From contig JAHYIO010000004.1 of assembly GCA_020543525.1 (NCBI GenBank), forward strand, positions 1,302,001-1,366,000: DNA of 64,000 nucleotides, written 5' to 3'. The notes beneath the pieces are model-generated. The model ran no database searches and was not told the origin of the DNA. It saw only the letters and a list, made by a program, of their open reading frames with translations. This DNA is from Coriolopsis trogii. Taxonomy: Eukaryota; Basidiomycota; Agaricomycetes; Polyporales; Polyporaceae. Shown here one piece after another: positions 21,957 through 32,437 of this stretch; the first letter of the stretch is position 1, and each line of letters starts with the position of its first letter. Both the position numbers and the translations under genes were made by a program.

Positions 21957-23784
21957 ATGGCAGACACTCAGCGCGTGCCCACCGTGGACGACCTCCGGGT
22001 ACGCGTCATTCGGGACACAACCCAACGATGTTCAGCTCGCTCACGCACGCGTCCTCTAGGTCAAGCTATGCTACATCTGCCGTGAGGAGGAGCGGTATGA
22101 TAGTCAGTCTTGATCGAATTCTCCCGTTTGACTGGCAATTGATCATCTCTGTCCCTGCCCTCTCTCGTCCTTCCTTCGCGCCCCAGGTCCAGAGGACCCT
22201 CCTCGCGCATGGACACACCCGTGTTCGTGTACACTGGTCGCGCACGAGTCGTGCCTCCTCCAGTGGATCAAGGCTGCCCAGCAAGACTCTGCAAAGGCCA
22301 AGAACGCTCTCAAGTGTCCCCAGTGTGGCGCAACCTACGAACTCGAGAGCGACAACCCCCGCATCCTTCGTATTCTCAACGCAATCAACTCTGCCCTGTC
22401 AACTGCGGGCAAGGCCACGACGTTCATAGGCGTCGTTGGCCTCACTGTATCCTTTGGATTCAGTGCGTTCTTTCACCACTTCGCCCCCGCCGTCACGGTG
22501 TGCCTACCTACCAGTACTGACGGTGACTGCAGCCATCTACGTCGTGTCCACATCGTATGGCGCATTCGCCGTCCGAGAGTTCCTTGGGGATGAAATGTAC
22601 AATCTCCTTCTCACCGACGATCCCCAGAATTGGCCCTGGCACGCCTTCATCCACCTCCCCATGATCCCCTTCTCCCTCATCCTCTCCCGCACCCGCCTCT
22701 TCGACACCTTCCCGCTCGTCCCCCTCCTCCTCACATGGTCTTCCTCCCCACCCGTTCGTTTATCCCATTCCTCTTCCTCTAGCTCCTCTCCCCGTCCATC
22801 CATCTGGACGTGGCCCCGAAGCGGACCCAATGCGTCGCCGCTCAGCCCACCCCTGAACTGGCCACCGACCCCGCTCATGGGCCTCATCCTCTTTCCCTTC
22901 ATCCGGACCACGTACCGCATCCTCTTCAACAAGCTCGCCAAGCGTGTCATGGGCACGCACGACGCCTCCCGCAGAGCGCAAGCTGAAACCGGCCCCATCC
23001 AGCGCGTCGTCCTCGCGATCAACGAAGACGGCCCCGCCCCTCTCCGCGTCCGCATCGGTGCCAACATCCAACAAGTCCCCGCAGCCGGCCAACAGAACCC
23101 GAACGCGAATCCGAACAACAACGCTCCGAATCCGGCCGCCGCCGCGGACGACGCGCTCGCAGATGACCCCGCCGCCGTCGCCGAGCGCACCCTCCTCGTC
23201 ACGACGTCCTCCATCGGCCGGTTCGTCGGCGGCGCCCTCCTCATCCCCACCATCTCCTCCCGGATGGGCTCCCTCCTCTTCCGGCTTTCCAAACACTCCT
23301 CTTGGCTCCGCGCCTTCCTCGCCATCCGCCCGCGTTCCCCAGGCCAAGTCCCCACACCGGAGATCCGCCTCTTCCCGCACCCACCGGAGAGCAACGTCGG
23401 GCTCTTGCAGCAGATCGGGGCTGGCCTCGCCGCGGGGATCAACATCATGTGCGGCGGCACCCCGACCTGGAACGCGCACGATCCCGTCTGGTGGCGGAAC
23501 ACCGTCGGCCTCGGGCTCTTTGTCTTCGTACGTCTTTCACCGGAACCGTTTCGCGCTATTTAGTCACTTACCACTGAATTACGCACACGTGCACGCAGGC
23601 AAAGGACTGTGTCCAACTCCTACACCTGTACCTGACCAAGCGCGAGCTCGAGTCGCGACGAGTGAAGAACCGTTCGTTTGCAGGCGTGGACATCAAAGAG
23701 CTCGATCTCATCCACCCTCCTTCACAGCCTGAACCAGCTCCCATCGAGTCGCCAGCACAGCCCAGCACGTCCGGTGCCAGCTAA
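21957..23784 (+). CDS. RING-CH (MARCH5-like) membrane E3 ubiquitin ligase
   Basis: A C4HC3 RING-CH finger at the N-terminus is assembled over three exons: C-Y-I-C, then H-P-C-S-C, H-E-S-C-L-x-x-W and C-P-Q-C. Several membrane segments follow. They are I-G-V-V-G-L-T-V-S-F-G-F with Y-V-V-S-T-S-Y-G-A-F-A-V, a segment around WHAFIHLPMIPFSLIL, one at PLMGLILFPFIRTTYR, one at FVGGALLIPTISSRMGSLLF, and one near NTVGLGLFVFAKD. Order and spacing resemble animal MARCH5, a mitochondrial outer-membrane ligase acting on fission and quality control. An insertion rich in Pro/Asn/Ala (about 23070-23190) is extra. The protein is about 530 aa against about 280 for MARCH5. The RING-CH assignment is secure; mitochondrial location is inferred. 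Confidence 0.82.
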
Positions 23785-23987
23785 ACATCTGTCGTTTGTA
23801 GTTTGTAACACACTGACGGTCACATACCACTACCACTTCACTCATCATCGCTCAGTCTGCGCGAGAAAGCGGAAAGCATCGATACAACTGCGCCCTGGGC
23901 GCGGGCAAGAAGAACACGCCTCTAATGCTACAGATCGTGGCAGTTTGACTACACCGACAGATTCTACAACATTCAGTACAGAGACGT

Positions 23988-25764
23988 CTAGTCCACTTCG
24001 AGCACCGTGCCGCGTTGGACACTTCCCCATCCTGTTGGTTTGCACGCAATGAGTGAGACGACAGTATGTGACCACGCGCTCCGCACTCACCGACCAATCG
24101 CCAATGCTTCTCGATACGCCGAGACAGTGCGACTTTTTCGCCGACCTCGGTACATGCGGGCGACGTGAGCTGAATCTTCGCGAGGTCTCCCTTGACGCTG
24201 AGGACACGACCGCCGGTGGACGTCGAGCCGATGTTGATGAGCAGCAACTCGTTCTTGACGAGTTTGGAGACCTTCGTCTGCTTTTTGTCCTCCGTCTTCA
24301 CACCAAGCAGTCGACGAAGAAGGAACAAGCTGATTTCGAGCTCTGGAGCGTCGCTCAGCAGTAGTCGTTATTGAGGTGTGCAAAGACGTACCAGTGAAAA
24401 TCTTCGGCAGCTTGCCTACCGCACCCAGTACTTGACCGACGAGACGATCCGCACGGCAGAGAGTAGGGTCGATCCTCGTACCGACACCAATCAGCCCGCC
24501 CGGGACCGCGAACTGCAGGTGGTTGCTCTCCGCATGCAGAGATACGATGCGGGAGAAGATAGGTTTGCACCTGTTACGGCCCTGCGCGTCCTTCGTAACG
24601 ATACCAGGCCGGATCTCGACCTCCTGGCCGAGTCGAAGGACACCAGTGAGGATGGAGCCACCGGCAACACCACCCTTGAGCTCGTCGACCTCGGCACCGG
24701 GCTTGTTGACGTCGAAGGAACGGATGACGATGAGGCGGGGGTCGGCGGTAAAGTCGCGAACAGGGATGGGGATACGCTTCACGATGTACTCGTTGACAGC
24801 GTCGATGTTATACTTGAGCTGAGCAGATATAGGGACAATCGGTGAAGACTCGGCGACAGTGCCTGCATTCATGCTCTTAAGAAATTCGTGTGGTGAAAGC
24901 CAACGGACGGACCTTTCACGAACGCAACGATGCTCTTGTGGTGCTCTAGTGCCTGCTCCTCCTTGATCAGATCGACCTTGTTCTGGAGGATGATGATATT
25001 TTCGAGCTTCATGATCTCGACGGCGGCCAAGTGTTCACTCGTCTGGGGTTGGGGGCAAGTCTCGTTACCAGCAATGAGAAGTAGTGCGGCGTCCATGACC
25101 GCGGCACCGTTCAGCATCGTAGCCATCAAAATGTCGTGACCGGGGCAGTCGACGAAGGATACATGGCGGACGAGCTTCATACGTGAGTTGCAGCCAGGAC
25201 GCTCGCATGGGGGATTATCTTCCTTGTCTGAGCGATAGGACCTGTAGCAGCCTGGTCTTGGACATGCCTCGTTCTCGCATTTGTAAATCTTGCCATCGCG
25301 AGGTTTGAAAAGGGATGGAAAGGAGTCCAATGGATAAGTGGTAAAGATAGGGAATGTTGTAGTGGACGCACCTTGGCGTTAGCATACCCCAGCTTGATCG
25401 TGATGTTTCGGACGAGCTCGTTTTTGAAACGAACAGTCATGACACCCGAAATGGCTTTGACGACGGTCGATTTACCGTGGGCGACATGGCCAATCGTCCC
25501 TGTTCCCCATCTCGTTTCAGTGCTCTCCTCCAGAAGATACGGCGTGCAAGCATACCCAGATTGATCGTAGCCTTGACGCGCACAGACAGTCAGAGCACAT
25601 AACTACAGAAGGAGACACAAACGGACCTGCTTTGAGATTACTTCTGGCGATAGCGGGGTAAGTTTTGAAGGGTCGATGTCGACCTTGACGATTGGGTCGG
25701 AGTCACTCTCGTCCTCGCTATCGCTCTCGTCGTGAGTCTTGCGTCTCGTCTCGTCTCCTGGCAT
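23988..25764 (-). CDS. GCD11: Translation initiation factor eIF2 subunit gamma
   Basis: This is the GTPase core of the eIF2 ternary complex that brings Met-tRNAi to the 40S ribosome. An acidic Ser/Asp-rich N-terminus (exon 25640-25764) leads to A-T-I-N-L-G. The G domain has G1 (GHVAHGKST), G3 (DCPGHD), G4 (NKVDL) and G5 (SAQ). The eIF2-gamma zinc-ribbon-like loop has paired cysteines (C-x4-C-x3-C ... C-x3-C). The two beta-barrel domains include F-S-R-I-V-S-L and [20 protein letters not shown] last small exon reads [13 protein letters not shown], stop TAG at 23988-23990. Introns are short. It is convergent with the MARCH5-like gene, 203 bp apart. Identification is secure. Confidence 0.96.
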
Positions 25765-26320
25765 ACTTCTCAAAAGATGGCGCGACAGTAGTCAAGAGAA
25801 AATAAAATGGAGATAGTGAGTCGAGTGGTGAACGCAAGGAGAGCAGATGCATGCCGTCGCTAGATCCGATCTTGAGCGCGCACCCCGATCACATGACACG
25901 AACGTTTTGGCCCCTAATAGAGCACTTTAGCTACTGCCATGTTCCATTGCCTACAGTATTGGCTACAACGCTCGCGATGCGAGGACTTGGTCTATATGGA
26001 GCACACTCTTGAATCGTTGAAGTCCAAGAAACACCCAAGGGCAATGCTCAATGGTCAAAATTTCCACTGTCACTGGCAGCAAATGACCCTGGACCCTCGG
26101 TTGTACGTGCACTGACTCTTGATCTAATCCTACACAGTCGAAACGAGGTCGGGTAGCTATGGAGTCATGATTAGCCATCAGAGTACGTCAGAGCTAGGAG
26201 ATAATACCCGGGCTTTGCTGCGTTCTATGTGGCTGACATCCCGAGCCACGGCAGAAATCTCCGCACCAGTATATGTTATTGGCTGCAAGTTCAGATTATT
26301 GGAAATTGGACAGATTCTGA
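25765..26320. other. Intergenic transition from GC-rich to AT-rich DNA
   Basis: It carries the eIF2 gamma promoter side. Base composition changes at about 26150 from CpG-containing to AT-rich, CpG-poor DNA. No gene or RNA was recognised. Confidence 0.5.
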
Positions 26321-28187
26321 CTATGGCAGCATGCAACTTACATTCACAGATTGAACGAATCTGTTTGTGAAGATTGCATCTGTCAACTCTACATCTTGGG
26401 TGTTATTAAGTGTATTGCGGACGTTGAGACTAGCAATGTGTGCAGCAGATCAGTGTACCTATATAACAGTGTTCTGGTAACAAATATACCCACGTAGCAA
26501 GCATAGAGTTAATGAGTACTACAAACACTTATGGGGTAAGTAGTTTGAGGCACAAAGATTAGAACATACATTTTCCTTCATTCATTGCAAAAGCAAGGTT
26601 GTAGAAATGAGTAGGCCAGGCCAGTGTCTGACAGTCTGCTAGTTAGATATACAACAATACAAGAGTCTCTAACTCACTGTTATCAAGTCCATAAGCATGC
26701 AAAACCTAGTATAGGATTAGACCAGTGCACAATTCCAATAACATTCAATCAACTTACGCAGTTAGTGCACAGCGGTTGATTGCATATGTGATGAGCTTGT
26801 TAATGAGGGTGTTGGTGCTAAAATATATTGAAGATGTCATGATGGCTATGAAGGCACAAGATACAGACCTTTTAAGTCCAGTTCTTCCTGAGTGTAAATA
26901 ATAGCACAATCCAGCTGCTATCAGAATATCACAGAGTGCACTGGCACCTGTACCAATAACATCTGCTGCAACAAAAAGTGTGGATGACACAGATAAGAGA
27001 TTGTTATCCAGGCCTCTGCCAAAGCAACTTCAGTATTATAAACTTGGAGTGTAGGCAGCTACATCAGCATGAATGAACTTACAGATGTGTAGTGACAACT
27101 GTCATATATAAAGCAAACATGTTATACCATCTGCATGTAAGACAAAGCAAAGGGGACTAACTTATTCCTCCCACTTGTATGGATAGAAAAAGTTATCAGT
27201 CTTGAACCCAAACTAGTATAGACTTGCCTCACCAGAGCTTGACATAGCTGTAACAATCTAACAGATATTCAGAATTGAGTAATGCTATTTTTGCCTCTAG
27301 AAACAATACTTACAATGATACTAATTAAAACATAGTTTGAATGGCTGACTGATTGTTAGTAATTGGCCAGTTAGTATAGATATTCAATGGTAACATATTC
27401 AATAGCATACATTTGAAAAGAGTCATGGCAAAGTAACTAGTAATAACAATATCAGTATGTTAGTACAGTAAACATCACAGAATTCTATCCATACTCACCT
27501 CTGGATAATGATTCTTGTAAGCACCTGCATAAAGGTCAGTAATAAGAATGATGAAACTTCTATGAGCTTATGAGCTCACATTGACACCATTGTTTGCCTG
27601 CAAATATAGACAAGTGGTCAAATAACAATATTGATATATATGGGTCTGGAGTATAGACATACTGCAATGCTCCTGGTGCAATCAATGTAATAATATTAGA
27701 AAGAGTTGTGCATTTGAAATTAGGTTTATCAATATACCAGCCATTGTCTATGATTGCAGATTGAATAACATCTCCATGTTGAATAGTATTGTATGGATAT
27801 GTACTGTATGCCATTAGAATGGTAGACAGTGTATCCAGGATCCTATAATATGATACTTATGATTAGTATCACAGAAAAGATAGAGGAGACAAAACCCACT
27901 GACCATATGATTAAAACCTATGATTGTAGTTTAGTATCAAATCAGACATTAATTTGACTAGATATTCAAGCTTACTAGCACTTTCAATTGAATGGAGTCT
28001 TCAGGGTAGTGTTTGTAGTAGATATAGACTTGCAGGGTTGATATTCCATAGAGACTGACAAAGCTTTATCAATATTTGATGCTGACTTACAAGGATAGTC
28101 TACTTACAATGTTGATGTTGTAAATCCTATCATCAAGCAGGCAAAGTACTCCTGGAGAGTAGCCTGAACTTCTGTAGGAGTACTCAT
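26321..28187 (-). CDS. DUF6534-family multi-pass membrane protein in an AT-rich, CpG-free island
   Basis: Splicing many short exons gives a coherent DUF6534 protein, a family greatly expanded in agaricomycetes and without known function. The start MSTPTEVQATLQEY leads to F-L-Y-G-I-S-T-L-Q-V-Y-I-Y-Y-K-H-Y-P. Then come W-I-L-D-T-L, W-S-I-A-A-N, S-Y-F-A-M-T-L-F-K, S-H-S-N-Y-V-L-I-S-I-I, A-A-D-V-I-A-A-G-L-C-Y-Y-L and S-G-R-T-G-L-K, then N-T-L-I-N-K-L-I-T-Y-A-I-N, ending M-L-A-T-L-N-V-R-N-T-L. Two exons are tiny: 14 nt (27904-27917) and 10 nt (27663-27672). CpG is absent from about 27001 to 28350. One segment near 27100-27260 could not be resolved. The 3' end is uncertain; TAG at 26321-26323 is one option. 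The locus could be expressed or a very recent pseudogene. Confidence 0.68.
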
Positions 28188-29402
28188 ATTGCACTGTTGA
28201 GTATGAGATTCAGCAATTGCACTAGGAAAATCAGAGATGCTGAGCAAGAATGGGCTTGAGGGCATGTCCAAGCTTTACTTATATTATGTCTACTTGTGAT
28301 AAAGTTCATGGAGTGAGAACCCCACTGACACATACACCCCTCTCACAATCATCGATCATAATCACTCAATCACCTCCTATCATTGTTCTTGACATCTGAA
28401 ACCCTGTTAAAAGTTCCAGTCTGATATTCAATCAAAAGGGTGACAGCCGGTGTGAAGCTTTCTTCTCACAGAATACCACTCCAAGAGCGCCGCAGTGCTA
28501 CTCACAGCCCATAGAACAGCATCCATCAATGCTACGGAGGTGCAGACCTCAACTACAAGACGCACACATCTCTGTCAGCCGGCGCCAGCTCTCAATATTT
28601 GTAAAACCGGACCTTGGCCGCTCAGGCTATCAGAAACAGCATACCCGTTGCCCTCTTAGACCCTATGGCACAGTTGAGCTACAGGGTCGAGGCAGTATAG
28701 AGCCATGGGTCCACAGCCTGGGCAAGAAGATACAGCCCGGGCCATCTTTCGGTGACAGCCGTAAAACAAACCAGAATATCGTCATCCATGACATGATTCC
28801 TGCATAGTACTGGCATGTGTCTATGGACAGGCAGGTAGCACTTGGCCGCAGTGAGCTGGGGCGCCGGTGTAGCCTCGAGCCATAGAGTATGCATGCAGAT
28901 GCCAGCGAACATAGGCGCTAATGTTGCAGGCTCGGAAGAGGGATCGAGTGTGATCTCTGCGGTCATTGCGGAGGATACGTGGAGATGGGGTGGAACATAC
29001 ATTACGAAGTGCGGCAAGAGTTTGTACATGTTGATCAACAAGTCGCGACAGAGGCCCTGTGCATGTCGAGCGAGCCTAGTACGAGTCCGCAGGGGACGGC
29101 CAGCTGAGTGAGTCGGTAGAGTGCACAGCCACGTTGGGCCAACGGCGTCTGTTTGTCGGAGATAGCATTTGGGGATGAGTAACCAACCGTAAAGGCTTCG
29201 TCGCGCCTGTCCGCCTTCTCATATCCCAGTACGTGCCCCGCGATGCACAGCGCTATAGACACGTCGCACAGCCTTTCATCGCGCTCGTTCGGCCAGGTGT
29301 TAACGTTCATCCCACGAGTCATCAGCGAGTCGCCGTACGGTCTCTGAGAGTACGGAGCGGGTACCAAGCACTGAACCATCTTCATCTCGAACCGTCACTA
29401 TC
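28188..29402. other. Intergenic region
   Basis: AT-rich, CpG-free DNA continues to about 28350. Beyond it CpG-containing unique-looking sequence leads up to the C6 regulator. Open frames of 80-120 codons on both strands show no recognisable family or consistent splice structure. It probably holds the upstream region of the transcription factor. Confidence 0.45.
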
Positions 29403-32335
29403 ATGTCGTCCGCCACCCGCACCTCTACCCCTGGCAATACCATTCCGAATCCGACCGGAAAAGTTAAGCAGACACGCCGCCGCCAAAGGCTCAGCTGTGT
29501 AGAATGCACCCGCAGACGGCAGGTCCGTGCAGCATGCACTCTCCTTTATCCGCTATTGCCGCTTTGTGTCACTAACTCCGCCTCCCGTGTAGAAATGCGA
29601 CAGACAGATCCCGTGCGGTCTCTGCACCTCCCGTGGTATACCCCATCTTTGCAAATGGGAACCTATCATGGCTCGCCCTTCTCCGAGGCATCCTCCCGAT
29701 GCTGCACCTCAAGTTGAAGCTCCCCAACAGAGCACTATCGCTGCTCTTTCGGCTCGCATCGCCGTCCTAGAGAAAACGCTTCAGGAGCAGAACATCGAAT
29801 TGCATAAATATGGTGACGCCACTCGTCTTTCCTTCAAGGCGTTACACAGTATGCTTACTGGGTCTCACACTAGACCCCCCTATCCACTCGACGGATCACA
29901 GTCCCATCACTCTCGATGAACACCCCGTAGACCCTCCTCACATCTCCCCGTCTTCCTCCAGAGTGCCAAGATCTCTGTCCCCCTCCGACTCAACCCACTC
30001 ATGCGAGCTTTCTCATCTGGATTTCGAGGTACAGGTCGCTGCCGTTCAAATGGCCCAGCTTGCTATCGCTCCAGACAATGAATATGTAGGTACTGGTACC
30101 ATTCCATGTGCCCTCCATAAGGTCCGTTCCTCTTCACGTCTGGTTCGTTCGTCTAATGATCATGAACTTCTCTAGCTCGGGGATGCCGACTCATATCGCT
30201 TTCCATATGCACGTTCAAGCACCGCGACACTCACCGTGCGAAGCCCACCAGGCGGTGATCCCTTGTACACCGGCACAATGCCCAGGCTCCTCTCATATCT
30301 TCCCTCTCCGGAGACAACCACTCGCCTCGTCGATGGTTATTTCGTGGAACGTAGCTGGCAGTTTGGTATTCCGGAGCGTTGGTTCAGATCCGCACTCGAT
30401 CGCATGTGGGCCCATCTCAGCCTCCAATGTCCTGGCCAGCCATGCCACCTGAATGGAGGTTGCGACCGCTGCAAGACGGAAATCAATCCCCACTGGCTTT
30501 CTCTCCTGTTTGCGGTGCTTTGTCTTGCACCACGAAGACTGCAAGGGGCCAATGCGAAGATATACTTCTGGAGGGCTATGGAGGCTCGCCGATTTGTCGA
30601 GGACCTCATGTTGTCTTCACCCGCGTATTCTGCTGCTCCATCGCACTGCGTCGTGCACGGCGTGTCCCTCAGCTGCATCGCAGCCGCGTTGCTATGTGCC
30701 TATTTGGCTGATCGCGGGAGAATCAGCGACGCGTGGAAGATATCTGGCACCGCAGTGAGAAACGCTCAAGCTGTCGGTCTTCACCGTGATCCAGGATGGA
30801 TGAAGTGGGAGAAGATGGACAGAGAAGAGAAAGAGTTGCGACTTCTCGGGTGGTGGTTCGTTGTCATCTCAGATAGGTGAACATCTGGTCTTCACTCTTG
30901 AACGCCAGTTGATGTACGCGGCTGACGTCGACTGCATCCAGGATGTATTCGCTGATCCTCGGAAGGCCGACCATTGCGCCCGAAGGTAGTTTCGATGTGA
31001 GACTGATCCCTGGATCTCGCCACGGCGATGGGTCCGAGAATCCCTGTGCTTATTTTCAACAAACGTTCATTTCCCTGATACAACTAGTCAGCGAGACGAT
31101 TACGAAGGTAGATCCATATGCCAGCTCCTTTCTTCCGCCTTTTAGACTAAACACCCATTGTGGAGCAGTGTTTGGGTATAGAATCACCTTCCTATGCAAC
31201 TGTGATCGATATGGACAGGAAGTTTCAACAATGGCGCTCAAAACTTGATCCTACTATGGACTGGCGCATCCGCCACCGACTGTCGGATCCACCCATGCTT
31301 CCTGAGATACGAGCGGCGCTCCAACGACACGGTTGCGCAGCCTACTATCTCGGCACGTTCATGAACCTCCATCGTCTGTACCTCATGCAAGCCCCGCCTA
31401 TCCTGCCGCTCCCGCACTCCTTTCCGGACACAATCACAAGTGCGGTCCTAAACCCTAGTCGGGAGCAGTGTATTGAGACCGCGATGGAGCTCGTTCAGGT
31501 ACTCTGCGACGCAGCGGAAGAGTGTGCTCAGTGGGACACATTCTCTGCTCTCCCGTCCACCGTCTTCTACTACGCGTACTTCGTCTTCGACGGTGCGGTC
31601 GCACTTGTGGGTGTCTTCGCCCAGGACCCGCCACATCCGAAGGCGAAGGAGTGCCTCGCGCTCATCGACCGCGCGGTGGAGATGCTCGAGAAGTGTAGGC
31701 AGGCCAACGCGGGATGCACGGATGGAGAGGGCGATACTGCCACCCGCGCAATCACGATCCTCAAGGCGTTGCGTAAAGCGGGACGCTGGGATGAGCGACT
31801 CGGACTCGACTCTCCGGCCCCTGCCTCATCGGAGGGCCCAGCTTTATCTACTACGACGCAACAGAATCTGCCAGATGCCCGTGACATAGCTGCCACATTG
31901 CCTCCAATCCCAGCTATGCCCACACATGTGCTAGCGTCATATTCTAACCTTACTGCGCAAACCGCACCTTTCCCCCCGGGCTTAGCTGCGTCTTTCCCCT
32001 TCCTGAACAACGTGTCTAGCCAGGTCCCTTCGTTCCCTTTGCCTCCCATGCCCGGTCCCTACCAGGTAGAGTCGTCGACACGTGCTGGCACAACGCTTCA
32101 GAGAGTTTGGGCGGAGCAGGGTGCGGACGGATCTGGGCCTGTCGCGGCCTCCATGGACTTCAACGTTACTGGGAACGGGAGGTCGAATGTGCAGACGATG
32201 GTCATGCCATTCGACATGCTGCAGAATCACGAGAGTTATGATATCGACTGGACGGAGATCATGGGTCCTGCCGTCGGGTTGTCGAGCATGCTTGATGATG
32301 GGCAGAGTGAGCAGCAGCAGGTGCAGGGGTTCTGA
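29403..32335 (+). CDS. Zn2Cys6 fungal transcription factor
   Basis: This is a nuclear DNA-binding regulator with a fungal-specific 'middle homology' domain. The zinc cluster C-V-E-C-x6-C-x5-C-x2-C-x8-C is formed across the first intron, which splits ...TRRRQ from KCDRQIPC. A linker and a coiled coil (T-I-A-A-L-S-A-R-I-A-V-L-E-K-T-L) for dimerisation follow. The large helical regulatory domain (about 30270-31800) contains A-W-K-I-S-G-T-A-V-R-N-A-Q-A-V-G-L-H-R-D and L-R-L-L-G-W-W-F-V-V, typical of the family. The C-terminus is Pro/Ser/Gln-rich and ends QSEQQQVQGF, a likely activation region. Several short introns occur. It converges on the alcohol oxidase gene with 102 bp between stop codons. 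Whether it regulates that neighbour is unknown. Confidence 0.9.
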
Positions 32336-32437
32336 TGTCAAGTTCACTACTGGTAGAAATAAGGGGACAATCGAATGGAATGGATTGCTATGTTGGACAA
32401 AAACAGATGCGTTCGAGTGTAGCGAGTCTTTTCGCGG

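Noticed and set aside
22537..23502. Minus-strand open frame of 321 codons
   Set aside because: It is antisense to the membrane part of the MARCH5-like gene; the plus strand has the RING-CH finger and splice-consistent exons.
26321..28187. AT-rich island as a mutated dead transposon
   Set aside because: Splice-consistent exons give DUF6534 motifs in the correct order, so a gene is the better reading, although expression is unproven.
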